Shown: positions 44,725-56,700, counted from the stretch's first letter. The stretch is 64,000 nucleotides of DNA from Trichuris trichiura (GCA_037903355.1 JBAJFE010000042.1:3112001-3176000); one strand, 5' to 3'. The notes: generated by a model not told the origin, from the sequence alone. Numbers and translations: made by a program.

Positions 44725-45890
44725 CAGGGGAGACGTTTATTTCCCGTACGGTTATTTGCCGGACGATCATTTGCCGAACGGTCATTAGCCTGAATGGTCG
44801 CTTGCCGGATAGGTCATCACCTGCCTGAATGGTCAGTTGCCGAACGATCATTAGCCTGAAGGTACGTCTGCCGGACGTTCATTTATCCGAATGGTCATTT
44901 GCCGGAAATTCATTCCCGGAATGGCTATTTGCCTCAAATGATCGTTTAGGGTCAGAATGTGCATATATATGCGTATGGCTTGCTGAGGGTAATTATTGGC
45001 TGATTCTCGGAAATGTAATTTCTGTTCGGCAACTGACCCGACGGGCACATCCCTGATACACGATACAACACGGACGCAAGCTTAAGGTCAAAAATTAAGT
45101 ACTCGTTCGCTTTGCCTTTCCTTCGACCAGAGGAATTTCCAGAAGCTTATGACGAAATAAAGGACACCATATCAATCGAATCCGCTGAGCTGTCAGAATG
45201 ATTCGATACAACTTTCGTAACGGGTATGGTAAGGAGAAGGCTGCGCAATGGTACATCCGTCGTCACTGATGTTTCCGCCGAATTTATGGTCTGTGCATCG
45301 CTGCGTCCTGAATAGATTGCCGCGTACCCAAAACAATGTGGAGGCATGGCACAGTAGATGGGAAAACTTAGTCGGCCGAGCACATGTCGGTGTGCACCGA
45401 ATTATAAATGAAATTCGGAATGAACGGCGGAACGTTGAAAACCGATGTGAACGAATCCGACGAGGAGAGAAGACGACTAAAAAACAGGGTCGTGTTCGCA
45501 GGAAAGAGAAACTTGTGGAAATAATCAACGATCGAGTAAGCCACCCTGCAGTTATGGACTACCTGGGCACAACTGCCTGCAATCTGCCTACATGAGTACG
45601 CATGTAACGTATATTGTTCTACACCAGTTAAAGGTGTTATTCTTGCGTGCACAGGCTTGCACTTTCCTATTCTCATAATAAATAATCTCATCGTGATAAT
45701 GCTAGCGCGCCATGTTTTTAAATTTCCTTAAACGGAAGTTATTGCATGCTTAATCTTTCGGCCAAGTAATCGCTCAAGCAAATGACCGTTCGGCAACTGA
45801 CCCGACGGGCACATGGCCGTTCAGGCAAACGACCGTTAGGCAACTGACCTGTTGGCAGTTGACAGTTCGGCAACAGAACCAAACCCCATA
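44725..45890 (+). mobile_element. MULE/Phantom-type element with iterated subterminal repeats
   Basis: The left side (about 44735-44945) contains roughly a dozen tandem 15-17-bp variants of GCCGAACGGTCATTT. The right side (about 45775-45880) carries the same unit reversed (GACCGTTCGGCAACT…). Between them lies a fragment of a MULE transposase with the FLYWCH-protein type C-terminus. Exact ends were not fixed. Confidence 0.65.
45248..45595 (+). pseudogene. MULE-type transposase C-terminal fragment
   Basis: The frame reads FPPNLWSVHRCVLNRLPRTQ, NNVEAWHSRWENLVGRAHVG, VHRIINEIRNERRNVENRCE and IRRGEK, then a basic tail. This is the region after the catalytic core in FLYWCH-associated MULE transposases, where 'TNNxxEAWHxxxxxxxG' is diagnostic. 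The FLYWCH finger and DDE core are absent, and I see no start of its own. Confidence 0.75.
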
Positions 45891-45894
45891 CTTA

Positions 45895-46473
45895 GTTGCA
45901 GGTCTATTTGCTGTCGAGATCTTTCATCCCCTCCTACTTTGGTGCCTTTAGCTGTATCTTTCAGTTAAACGAGAGTAATCATTTCCCTTGATGCCTGCAC
46001 TCTCACTAAACGATCAAATGGAAACGCCAAAGGAAAACGGAAGGGGAATGCGAGAACAACAGGTTGCTGCTGTCTGGTCTAACGTCACAACAAAGCGCCA
46101 CTGTGGAAACGCCCAGGCGGTGAAAGGTCCATGTTCAGATATTTTACTGTGGGTTCGAAAATTTCATTCTTTTAATGTCCTATGAAGTTGGCCTCTTGAG
46201 GATTAAATGGTTTATTAGTAATCACAATTAAAAGTTCGAGGCTTTCGGGGCATCATCGGCCAATCATCGAATGAAAAATTGTGAGCAATTAATGGACTGT
46301 TGCATCTAGCATTATTGTTGCTTTGCGCGTCAAGCTTGTCGGAAAGACTTTAATGGCGAATCCTTTTAAAGAAAGAAGTTCAACTGTGTAGGCCATTTCG
46401 AACTTTAAACAGAAGCAAGCAGATTATTTAAACTTTGTCTACTATTACGGCTTAAATTAGTTTATGTCACTTC
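45895..46473. other. Upstream region of the LIM gene
   Basis: No repeat end or gene recognised. A 65-codon open frame at 45988-46185 has no recognisable domain. Confidence 0.4.
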
Positions 46474-46545
46474 GTGACATCATGTTTCTATTGTACCATT
46501 CAAGAATTTGCACATGGCACGAAAACACCAAAATTTTCTTATTTG

Positions 46546-47041
46546 ATGGAAGAATCGCAACGTTGGCGTAAATGCCACGCTTGCTATCAAAATGTTCGAC
46601 CGGGACGTTCCTTTGAAGTGGCCAACTACGTATTATGTGAAAAGCACATTTGCTGTGCTCGATGCAACATGTACATACATATGGACATTTGGTAACATGA
46701 TTTGTCAGATTAAGCCCTGATTTGTATAACGGATTTTCAGGCCCTGTGATGGGAAGTTGTATTGCCGAAATTGCTATCTACTCATGGTGAGGTCTGATCT
46801 TTGCAAGAGTTGTTGCGGTAGAATAGTTGAGCCAGCTTTGGAGAAGGAAGGTTGCGTGTGGCATTATGCTTGCTTCGTCTGTCAAGCATGTCGAAAGGAC
46901 TTTATTGACGAAAACTACTTCATGTATAAAAATCTGCCCTTCTGTTCCGTACATGTTCAGGAGGAGAGGAAAAGAGATAAGCAAACAGCGAGGTTGAGCA
47001 TAGAATTCCGTGAACGTGAAATTAATGAAGAATTGGAGTAG
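46546..47041 (+). CDS. Small protein with two LIM domains, two exons
   Basis: Exons 46546-46691 and 46741-47041 are joined by a 49-bp GT-AG intron that restores IWPCDGKLYCRNC, giving about 148 residues. LIM 1 spans residues about 11-60 (CHAC…H-IC-CARC…YCRNC), split by the intron. LIM 2 spans about 70-123 (CKSC…HYACFVCQAC…CSVH) with all eight zinc ligands visible. A charged helical tail (EERKRDKQTARLSIEFRERE) ends the protein. LIM domains bind other proteins, often at actin or muscle attachment sites or in nuclear complexes; which applies here cannot be told. The frame stays open upstream to 46474. An acceptor-like TTCTATTGTACCATTCAAG near 46503 suggests cis or trans splicing, so extra N-terminal residues are possible. 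Confidence 0.82.
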
Positions 47042-47531
47042 CGGATGAGCAGTTAAAGAAATTGAAATGTTCATCTTGTTTTCATTAAATATGCACAATG
47101 CTTTTCGGTTATACCAGTGGTTCTGAAGAACACTGGAGGACGAGGGTGAAGGTGGAAGACTTCACCTGTTTTTGAGTGCACTCCATCGCACAAAAAATTT
47201 GGAAAATGAAAGCCCCTACGAGAGAAATCGCTGCCTGATAAAAGTTCGTAAATTTTGAATTCCTGTGGGAAGATGCGTCCCTTCAGCAGGGAGAGAATAG
47301 CCTTTACTTATGTAATTTTGCATTTTTCTGAAATGGCAAAAACGTGAGCAGCTTTTCAAAATTTAAACTAGCGCATATGCTGATTATTTTCAAATTTTTA
47401 ATGTTTTCCGCCAAATTCTGGGACAGTGAAAAATCGGCACTAAACATCGTAACTCAACAGTCAGAAGGCAAAGTGCTTTCGAAAAGCTGTCCAATAAAAC
47501 AATGGAAGCGTATTCTTTTAGGAAGTAAATA
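47042..47531. other. Intergenic stretch, nothing recognised
   Basis: 3' side of the LIM gene. No canonical AATAAA was noted; ATTAAA lies near 47084. Confidence 0.45.
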
Positions 47532-47533
47532 TA

Positions 47534-48678
47534 CAGTCGGCCCTCGTTATCCGCGGTTAATTCGTCCCGGATCTTCAGCGTTAGGACGCGTTAAATTGAA
47601 TTCGCGTTATATAGGATACCCTATGAAAAAGGCCAAGTAACTTGTACTCTAGCCGCGTATTTCGTCCTGCTCCCTTGAATTGCTTCTGGAATGATTGTCA
47701 TACCTATTGGTGTTTCGAAGCTTGGTACTAAGGAATCTAGCTACGAGGATAGTGACATCAATGAGACTGCGTGTGTACAGGCCATTAGATACGAGAAAGG
47801 TGAAAGTAAGATGCTCTTTCTTTAAACGCATGAGAATCATCTTGCCTTAATGAGCTAAGCGAGGTAATGGTGCGCAGAATGGATACAAAGCAGGGGAAAT
47901 TTAAAACACACTGACGCACTTAAACAGAAAGACTGAACATCACAAAGAGCACATCTGTATAGAACAAAACGTCTGCGGCAGAAACGCTTGGGGTATCAGG
48001 AATCAAATAGTTTACTCACTTTCTGTAGGTGGACGCAGGTCCCCTGGAAACCGGACAGTCCTACGGTTTCTTGAACTTGTTGGTAGCGAAACTTCTCGCC
48101 TTAAACTGTTAGACTCCACAGCTGCCAGAGCTTTATTTAAAAATCTGTTATAGGGAACTGTTTGTCTCTTTTCTTCGCTTCATCGAATAAATCTTGCAGG
48201 GGCTTTAAAGTAGCCGCTATTCCCCATGTAACCATGATGCCACGTTCCATGGATGAATCGTATCCAGCAATCGTATCCTTTAGGATCTGCGCTTGCCGGA
48301 AAATACTGGCAAGCTTTTGCAGCGTCCAATCCGAGGGTGTTTGAGCTCTTGTATCTTCAATAACGTCGTCGTCGCTGCCCGTAGGTGATTGCATCAGTTC
48401 TTCGAGTTCCTCGTTTGTGAACGGTTCTCCACGATCTTCTTTGTGCTCCGTGATATCATATTCTACCATGTTGGAGAAACCCTCACCTCTCAACTCCTTG
48501 GCGATATTCGTTACGTCCATGACCTACTCATCGATGGCACCTGAGTCCTCGCATTCACTGATTGCGTCTCTCCACAGACGCTTTCGGCAACCACTGACTG
48601 TTCTAGGCTTTATCTAGTGTACTGCCGTGTATAGATGACGTCGCTACTTCACGTCGGACAAATTGCGTTGTATAGAAT
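47534..48678 (-). mobile_element. Tigger/pogo element, right end lost
   Basis: Starts CAGTCGGCCCTCGTTATCCG after TA and follows the copy at 10274. The minus frame at 48137-48520 encodes the transposase acidic tail (EPFTNEELEELMQSPTGSDD, SDWTLQKLASIFRQAQILKD), the longest of the three copies. The last about 25 bp of the right inverted repeat are missing. Confidence 0.8.
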
Positions 48679-48925
48679 TCGCGATTAATTCGTCCAAAAT
48701 TTTCAGCGTTTCACCGCGTTAAGCTGAACCCGCGTTATAAAGGGTACCCTGCGAAAAAGGTCAGCCTATATTCTGCCGCCTATTTTGTCCTGCCCCTTTA
48801 ATTCCTTCCAGAACGGTTATCATACCCAGTAATCCTTCGAAGTTTGGTGCTACGGAAATTAGCTACGAGATAATGACATCAATGAGACTGCGCTTCTGCA
48901 ATGGGGTTAGCCATCAGAGTCCAGG
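48679..48925 (-). mobile_element. Tandem second Tigger copy, left end lost
   Basis: Same orientation as the preceding copy. Sequence resumes with GATTAATTCGTCCAAAATTT, the interior of the left end, so the two copies are joined head to tail without either terminal repeat. Ends at a hAT-like terminus. Confidence 0.65.
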
Positions 48926-49530
48926 CCAGTGGTTCCCAACTTTTTCCGCGCCAGGGCCCCCCTTTCGAGACGCTCAACTCTTTAGGCCCCCTTCCGTTTT
49001 GCATGGTCCTAATCGTCCTTTTTCTCGTTCAAAGTTCTTTCACGTTTCTTAGAGCACCTGTGACACATAGTTTGCCAAAGATTTCAACAGTGAATTTACT
49101 GTTGTCTTTTCTATCTGGTGAAAACCGACGCTAAGGGCGAACTTTTAATCTGCATTTTAAAACTTTTCAATTTAAAAATTCGATGTTTGCGTCGATCTGC
49201 GCAATATGGAAAAGACAGTAACGAATCCAAATCTGATTTCTGACGGGTGTGCAATGCTTTTCAGTCACGCGATCTAAGTATTTCAGACGACCTATAGTGG
49301 CGCTTCACTGCTGAGTGTATGAAGGTAGGCCACGAAGGTTCCTTGGTCATATGGAATAGATCGAAACTTCTTCCGTTTGCAGCTGCCAAACCTTCGTCTT
49401 GGAAACGGGCCTGTGTGACAAAAGTTTCCTGTTAAGATTTATTGGATTTGTAGTCAAGAATTGCAAGCACTACCTGACATGAAGATGGCACGTCTTATTA
49501 CAAGCCAGCAGTTTTACCACAAGAAAAAAG
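48926..49530. mobile_element. hAT terminal region
   Basis: Begins CAGTGGTTCCCAACTTTTT with GGCCCCCC motifs, a classic hAT end. It may be the terminus of the element whose transposase lies at 50041-51821. The opposite end was not found. Confidence 0.5.
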
Positions 49531-49539
49531 AGTAAAAGA

Positions 49540-49800
49540 GAAAAAAGTTATTCCCGTTGTAAGTAAAAGAATGTAGGAGCTTACAAACGATAGAAGCTTT
49601 CGGAACTCAACTGGTTCCATCGTCCGCAACAGGGCACAAGGCCTGTCGCTAACGACGAAACCAGATGAGTGCTCCCTTTAGCCCGGGGCTTGTGCCCTAT
49701 CGCTGACGACGGAACCAGTTGGGTTCTGAAGGCCTGATTGCTTGGGTGCTCTTACGTTCTCTTACAACGGAAATAAATCTCTTTTTTGTGACTAACTGGC
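49540..49800. mobile_element. Penelope-type hairpin, degenerate
   Basis: Inverted arms share AAGCTTTCGGAACTCAACTG-like sequence and the AACGTAAGAG…TTACAACGG edge. CTGACGA is kept at 49703-49709, but the following GAAA has become GAAG. Confidence 0.6.
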
Positions 49801-50040
49801 ATTTAGCTCTTCGGTCGCAGGGTATAAAAGTGGTTTGCTCAATGCGCTTTTGACGCACACGGTCAAATTCTACGTCTGTTTTCTGCTGTACTTGTCGCCC
49901 TGCTAACAACAACAGTGTCATACGTTAATCATGCTGGACGTCGGTTCTTCGAACTCTGTAGCATTGTATTCAAGTTTACTATTCGACTTTAACAAGCAGT
50001 AAAAGTTGGCCACGTTGGTAAATCAGTGTGGTGGCTAAAG

Positions 50041-51821
50041 CTAATGCCCTAATACCAACTTTTCCACGTCAGGTTTAATATTCGTTAGCAGCAATCTTAA
50101 GTTTCCACGCTTCACTATTTTTAGCCTGTTTCTTTTTTTAACCAAAAGATCTGTTGCGGCAGTAAACCCACGTTCAACCAAACAAGAGGAAGGAAACGGC
50201 ACGAGGAATCTTTTAACGACCTTCCATAATTCAGGGTAAAGCGTCGCAATTTGATGCTGCAATCAGAACTGACTATAGCCACTGTTAAATGTAGACCTCA
50301 GTTCTTTATCGGCTTGCAATTCAATCAGCTCTTGTTACAAAAATGTCCCCATTTCGTTAGCGTTTGAATATGGATCCAAAATCCAGACTGGTATCCTCAT
50401 TGTCAAGATGTCCTCGTATCTTTCATGCATTTCCTTGTGCAGCATACTCAAGTGCTCACAGTAAACGTAGACATCCTCGTCAGCAATGCTGCACGTCTTC
50501 GTCAGCTCTCCAAGATTAGGGAGCTACTAAAACTCTCCACGTGCCAAGTTCCATTTGAAAAGTAAGAACTTGGAGACGATGGCTGAAATAACATTCTTGG
50601 TCTTGACCAAATTCAGGTCGTCTCCTTGCAACTGGAAATTCGTTTCGTTAAATTTAAAATAATGGTCTGACAGATAAGCGACGTCGCCCCTGTGCCTCTT
50701 CAAGTTGTTCCCGAGCTGGACATCACCGCTTTCAAAGAACTGCAAAACCGTTGAAAAAGCTGGTAAAAACGGTTCAGGCATACGCCACTTGACAACCATT
50801 TAACTTTTGTGTGGAGGAGCAAACGGGTGAACTCTTCATCATTTTCGTCACATAACTGGCTGAATAGTCTGTCTTTTAATGGGTTTTTCTTAATTTTGTT
50901 GATCGCTAGGATACCAGGTTGCAAAGCGCCTCAGTGCTCGTCTATATCGCAAGGAGCGATATAGACGAGCACTGAGGCGCTTTGCAACCTGCAGTTGTTG
51001 GTGTATTACGCAGTGCACTGCCAAAACATTTGGAACCAAACGTTTCAGGTAAGATATAAAACCCCAATGGCATTCTACCGTTGACGGAGCACCATCCGTC
51101 GCAACTGACATATTTTTTAGCGGAATTCCTTTCTTTTGAATGAAACCCAGTACAGGGTAAAATATAGACTCTCCCTTAGTATCAGCTATCATTTCTCTCG
51201 GAAACAGTAGTTCCTGTTCTATCTTTTCCCGTTTTATAAACCGTACGTATGCAAGCAACAAAATTTCATTTTGCGGCAAAACGTTCTCGTCCAGCTGTAG
51301 TGAAAATTGCGCCGTTTTCAAAAATTACATAGCGTGGTCTCTACATCAGCACTCATTTCATCAATTCGTCGCTGCACCGTATTATTGATCAAAAAGATCT
51401 TCTTGATTATGTTTGTCACTGGCATGTGCAGTATAGTACGTAGCACCTCACTCACGGCAGGAAGTAACAGTTGTTCACCAATGGTGTGGTTTCCCAGATT
51501 TTGCAATCATTAAAGAAGGGTATAGGAAGCAAGCAAACCATCGCTACTTTGACTTGATGCAGACGAAAAAATGCTTGATAATCTCGGCGGTTTTTCGAAG
51601 CTGTCCCGTAGAAATTGAAAATATGAAAGATCTTTGCCGGCTTTGTCGCCATGCATTCTGTTTGAGTGTTTTAATAACTTTGACGGTTTCATGACTTCGT
51701 TGGCAAAAGTCTTCTCACAAATGAGGCACAGCGGTTGCTGAGGGTTCGAGGATAATTGTATGAATCCGTATTTTAGATACTCAGCGCTATATTGCCTACA
51801 TTTCCTTTTCAGTGTGGCCAT
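50041..51821 (-). pseudogene. hAT transposase pseudogene (ZBED5/FAM200-like)
   Basis: Read from 51821 downward. A BED-type zinc finger comes first (YLKYGFIQ…CLICEKTFANEVMKPSKLLK…H). Next are TIGEQLLLPAVSEVL, the RNase H-like core with FSLQLDENVLPQNEILLLAY and MSVATDGAPSTVECHWGFIS, AVHCVIHQQ, LLHTKVKWLSSGVCLNRFYQ, and finally the dimerisation domain FLVPFPSSCLVERGFTAATD and NLRLLLTNIKPDV. At least five frame or stop breaks separate these blocks. A perfect 36-bp hairpin lies in the middle. It appears to be nearly full length but dead. Confidence 0.88.
50915..50991. repeat. Perfect 36-bp inverted repeat with 5-bp loop
   Basis: CAGGTTGCAAAGCGCCTCAG… (50915-50950) is exactly complementary to 50956-50991, separated by AAGGA. 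It lies in the hAT pseudogene after the AVHCVIHQQLQVAKRLSARL segment. Confidence 0.95.
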
Positions 51822-52316
51822 CTAGGAAAAGAATACTTGTCATTAACACCATCAGAGATGCAAACCATTGCGCTGGCTTTGGGGAACTAAAAGCTCACTG
51901 AGATAAATTACAAAGACATATGCGTCTTGCTTCAGTATGTAATGGAAACCGGATCTGTGATGGTTTCTGTTTCTTGCTAAATTTGGAAGACCTACGTCCT
52001 CATTCTCAGAATCTGTTTCTTCGTTGGGTCTGAGAACGAAGCTGCGTCCTCATAGCCAATGCAAGCACCCTAGACGTAGCGCCAAGCTTTTGCACACATG
52101 CCTTTTTAGTCTCTCCCTGTCTCTCCTTTCTCTTTCCTTCCTTTCCCACTTTTAAGTCATTTGCGGCATGGCTTCTTCACCTCATAAACTTCCTTAAGAC
52201 CTATTAGAACCCATTCTAATCTACAGACGGTAACAAATCACTGATGAAATAAAAGATCAAACAGAAATTACGTAAGAGTTACCTTTATCTTTTCCCCGTA
52301 AAGATTTGACGTTTGA
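51822..52316. other. Intergenic stretch, pyrimidine-rich patch
   Basis: No gene. 52100-52150 is CT-rich (TCTCTCCCTGTCTCTCC…). Otherwise nothing recognised. Confidence 0.5.
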
Positions 52317-53493
52317 TGAACGTAGCAACAGCAAACCTTACCGTAACCAAGCACCCGGTGGATATTTGAGGATGACTGTAGAGAGACTCAAGATACTCAA
52401 GCTCAAGCAATAAAGATACTCAAGCTCACGTGTGCTCTCGGCTACAACCCAAACGTTACATTGGTGACCCGTGAGTGATGAAAAACGACGCCCTCAACGG
52501 TGTGTCTGGTGTTTCGGTAAGCCTCCCACCGTTCTGGCTTGAAGCCCCGACGCTGTGGTTCGCGCAAGCGGAGGCCCAATTTCACTTGCGACATGTCACG
52601 TCTCTCATGACAAAATTTTACCGCATAACTGCTTCTTTGCCCGCAACGCTTGCGACTAAAGTTGACGATGTTGTGACGCCGAAGACTGAAGACCCATATG
52701 CTCATTTCAAAACCCAGTTACTCGCTCGTTTCGGGAGCACAAGCGAAGATCGTTTTAGAAAGTTGATGCAGTCAGCGAATGACGAACTGTTGAAGCCGAG
52801 CGAGGTTGAAAAATTTCATCGCCAATTAAAAGCTGCTTTACTTGCTCACACTCTTGGGACAAACAAGTGGACCGACAGCTTACCATTCGTATTGCTGGGA
52901 ATACGGTCAGCGATAAGACAAGACATGCAGCACTGTTCGGCGGAGCTAGTCTACGGCTGTCCGCTACGTCTGCATGGCGCATATTTTGCCGCCTTCCGCG
53001 ACTCCAAGGACGCCCATTCGGCATGTCGCGCCAAACTTCAGTCTTTCTTTGACGAAATGCGCCCGCGCTGACACGCAGATCTTCCCGCTAACGTGCCTGG
53101 TACGTACCCAAGGAGTTAAGTGATGTCAAGCATGTTTTCTTACGCAATGAACCGCATACATCAGCACTACAGACAGCATACGACGGCCCCTTTTCTGTGT
53201 TGGCCAGAACGCCAAAAACTGCCACAATCGCTAAGCGAGGCAAGCCTGTAACTGTGAACGTCGATCGTGTCAAACCGGTTTTCTACAGCGGACCACCCAT
53301 CTCCAGCAGAAACCTGAACGTCACATTTAGCTCTGACGTCGAAATCATTTGTTGAACACTCTGGGGAGAGGTTGTGTGGTAACAGCAAACCTTACCGTAA
53401 CCAAGCACCCAGTGAATATTTGGGGATGACTGTACAGAGTGAATAAAGATACGCAAGCTCACGTGTACTCTCCGCTGCGACCCAAACGGTACA
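52317..53493 (+). mobile_element. Non-autonomous Gypsy derivative with LTRs
   Basis: LTR-like repeats at about 52317-52460 and 53373-53493 share AACAGCAAACCTTACCGTAA through CCCAAACG-TACA. The left one has an extra duplicated AAGATACTCAAGCTCA segment. A primer-binding-site-like TGGTGACCCGTGAG follows the left LTR, and a GGGGAGAGG tract precedes the right one. Target duplications were not found. Confidence 0.75.
52475..53071 (+). pseudogene. Gypsy gag N-terminus fused to integrase C-terminus
   Basis: Residues about 1-105 are gag-like (LPPFWLEAPTLWFAQAEAQF, LPATLATKVDDV, PYAHFKTQLLARFG). From about residue 110 they switch to the end of a Gypsy integrase (VEKFHRQLKAALLAH, WTDSLPFVLLGIRSA, SAELVYGCPLRLHG). 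The junction is in frame, so protease, RT, RNase H and most of integrase are deleted. After the stop at 53071 the remaining pol tail continues in shifted frames to 53356 (HTSALQTAYDGPFSV, VNVDRVKPVF). Confidence 0.85.
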
Positions 53494-53710
53494 ATAAAGT
53501 TCACGAAAACATGTAACCACCTAACGCTGCATTTCTAAACCAAGTGACTTGGAACAATGTATCGACAGTGAAGATGTGAGACGGCGAGCCTGTGACAGGA
53601 AGTACGCAAGACAAAAGAAAGAAGCCCATTGCTTGGTGTCTGTTGCGGATGAAGTGTTAGTAACAAGACAGCGTGTTTTTGAGGTACAGTAAGCAAAAGG
53701 GGTTTATTAG

Positions 53711-56700
53711 TGTTGTGGATGCTAGTGCTGCAGGAAGAATTACGCAGGATCGGAAGAGTTGCTTCCCCTATAGCCTGAAAGTCATCTTACGTTCTCTGCG
53801 GAGTGTTGTCTCTTAATTGCTGTCGTGCTCTTCGTTAACCTCTTCTGCGGATTTGCTTACCAATAAACCAGTACGCGTTAGGGTGGAATTTCTCCAGGCT
53901 ATCTCCAGGTCCCGAAAACACAACAGATAACTGGCGCAGCGAACGGAGCAATACAACTTGTTTTGGTGACATATAATGGCGGAAATGGCTCAATTTATGG
54001 AGATATTCCAGAAGCAAATCGAGTCGCAGCAGCAGCAAATAGAAGCGCAACGGAGACAGATAGAGGTGTTACTATCTCGCTTGCCTGTAGTTTCAGGGAC
54101 GCCACCCACGTTGGCTACCAGCTTCCCAAGCTTCCCAGCTTTCGATGCAAGCTCTGAATTGTGGAAGGACTACTGGGCCAGGTTCAAAACGTTCGCGGGG
54201 GCCAATTCGATTCCAGAGGATAAGCTAGCACAGGTCTTCCTGACGAATCAGGCGTACGACGCAGGCATCAAACGGGGCGTCTGGGTGCCCACCCAGTTCA
54301 ATGAATATGGGACACCAGTGGTCCCCGTGCGCAAACCTCTCTCAGCGGGCCAAAGCAAGGCCACTTTACGAGTGTGTGGTGACTACTCGGTTACGGTGAA
54401 CCCGCAGTTGGATACCCATCGACATCCTATGCCACTACCGGATGATCTGATGCGGAAACTCAGTGGGGGATACTACTTTACAAAAATTGATTTGGCAGAC
54501 GCGTATAACCAAATCAAGTTGGCACCAGAAAGTCAGAAGAGACTGGCACTCAGTACGCACCGAGGTGTGTTACTTCAGACGCGCCTACCATTTGGCATTA
54601 GTTCAGCACCAGGACACTTTCAGAAAGTTATGGAGCAGTTGACAAGCGACCTACGGGGAGTGGCAGTTTACTTAGACGACATACTCGTCAGCGGCAACAA
54701 TGCTGAGGAACATATTCAAAACTTACGGGCACTGCTAGAACGCCTAAATGAGAAGGGATTACGGTGCAAACTGGAGAAATGTTCATTCGCTCAACCCTCG
54801 GTGGAATACCTGGGGCATATACTTTCGCGTCATGGAGTTTCAAAAGGGTCCAAGGTCAACGCAGTTGCCAGGATGCCACCGCCCACGAACGTGGCCCGCC
54901 TACGTTCTTTTTTGGGTTCGGTCCAGTTTTATGGAAAGTTTATACCGAATCTGTCTACGTTAACGGAACCGCTAAACCGCCTAACTAGGAAGGATGTGCC
55001 GTGGACATGGGCTGCGGTGGAACAAACAGCTTTTCAGCGCCTAAAAGATGCCTTATGTTCAGATACAGTGTTGGCGCATTTTGACCCATCGCAGAAAATC
55101 GGTATCTCATGTGACGCTTCCGAAGTTGGGATTGGGGCAGTCCTATTTCATCGGTATGCTGATGGCAGTGAGCGGCCAATCGCCAACGTCTCAAAGACAT
55201 TGACGGAATCGCAGCGTCGCTACAGCCAAGTTGAAAAGGAAGCTTTGGCGGTGATTTTCGCACTGAGAAAATTTCATCAGTTTCTTTACGGACGACGTTT
55301 CATCTTGGTCACTGACCATAAACCGCTGGTTGCACTATTTGGGCCAGCGAAAGGCACACCGGTGTTAGCGGCAAACAGATTAGCTCGGTGGTCTCTAGCA
55401 TTGAACCAGTACGACTATTCCATAGAGTATCGGAAGACAGCTGACCACGGCAATGCAGACGCGTTGAGTCGACTCCCAGCCGGGGAAGACACTCAATTTG
55501 ACGAAGAAGAGAACGAGGCAGAGGTCGACACAGTTTGCTCACTTAAGGCGGTTACTACCATTAGTCTTCAAATGAACCCAGCGGATCCGGGACTGATACC
55601 AAAGGAGTCGAAGAAGGACCCAGTTATTTGCGCAGTTATTCGGTACACAAAAGAAGGATGGCCACAGTCTACGGATTCTGAAGAGATCAAGCACTTCAGG
55701 AAGCTGAGGCATTCGCTCTCAACAGAGCAGGGATGTCTTTTCCACGGGGTTCGGATTGTTATCCCAAAGCACTTGAGGAGTCAAGTACTCCAGTTAATCC
55801 ATTTGGGACACTTTGGCATGCAACGGATGAAACAGTTGGCTCGATCGGTGGTGTATTGGCCCCAGATTGATGCCGATATGGAGCAGCTTTGCCGAACATG
55901 CACAACGTGCGCTGAGCATCAAAATAAGCCTGAAAAGGCAGTGAATCATCCATGGATGTTACCAGAGAAGCCTTGGAGCCGCTTACACTTGGATCATGCG
56001 ATCAACTTCATGGGTCTCAATTGGTTAGTTGTGGTGGACGCGTACTCCAAGTATCCGTGCATTCACCCAACAGTGTCAACGTCAACTAAAGCCACCATGG
56101 AATTGTTAGAACAGGACTTCGCTCATTTTGGATACCCTCACGCACTAGTGACTGACAACGCCCCAAACTTCCGGTCGGAAGAATTTCAAGCATGGTGCCG
56201 ACAACGAGGTATGGTACACCTTACGGGAGCGCCATACCACCCAGCTACAAACGGCGCAGCCGAACGTCTTGTGCAGTCATTTAAGCAATCGTTGAGGAAG
56301 TCTTCGTTACCGCCAAAGGCGGCTCTTCAAGAGTTCCTGATGCAGTACCGGCGCACGCCGTTGGAGTGTGGATACTCTCCGGCAGAATTACTGAACGGAC
56401 GGCAAATCAGATGCAAACTGGATGCGTTACTGCCTTCTCCTGCTCACGTCGCGCAGGGAAAACTCGCAAGTAGAATGGCCAAATCACGCTGGCGCTCAAG
56501 AAATCCCCTAATGCCCAAGCGCGTACATTCATATGCGGTGGGAACACCTTGCTACGCTTGGTATTGCGGACCTAAGCGTGACAAGGAACCGCGTTGGGTG
56601 CCGGCATTAATTACGAAAGTGTTCGGTACACGCAGCGTTCAGGTTCGAGTGGCGCCAAGAGGACCGCTGTGGAAACGACACATTGAACAGTTGAGGCCTC

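Noticed and set aside
44735..44945. CRISPR-like array of short repeats
   Set aside because: Units of 15-17 bp are directly adjacent without unique spacers and sit beside a MULE transposase fragment.
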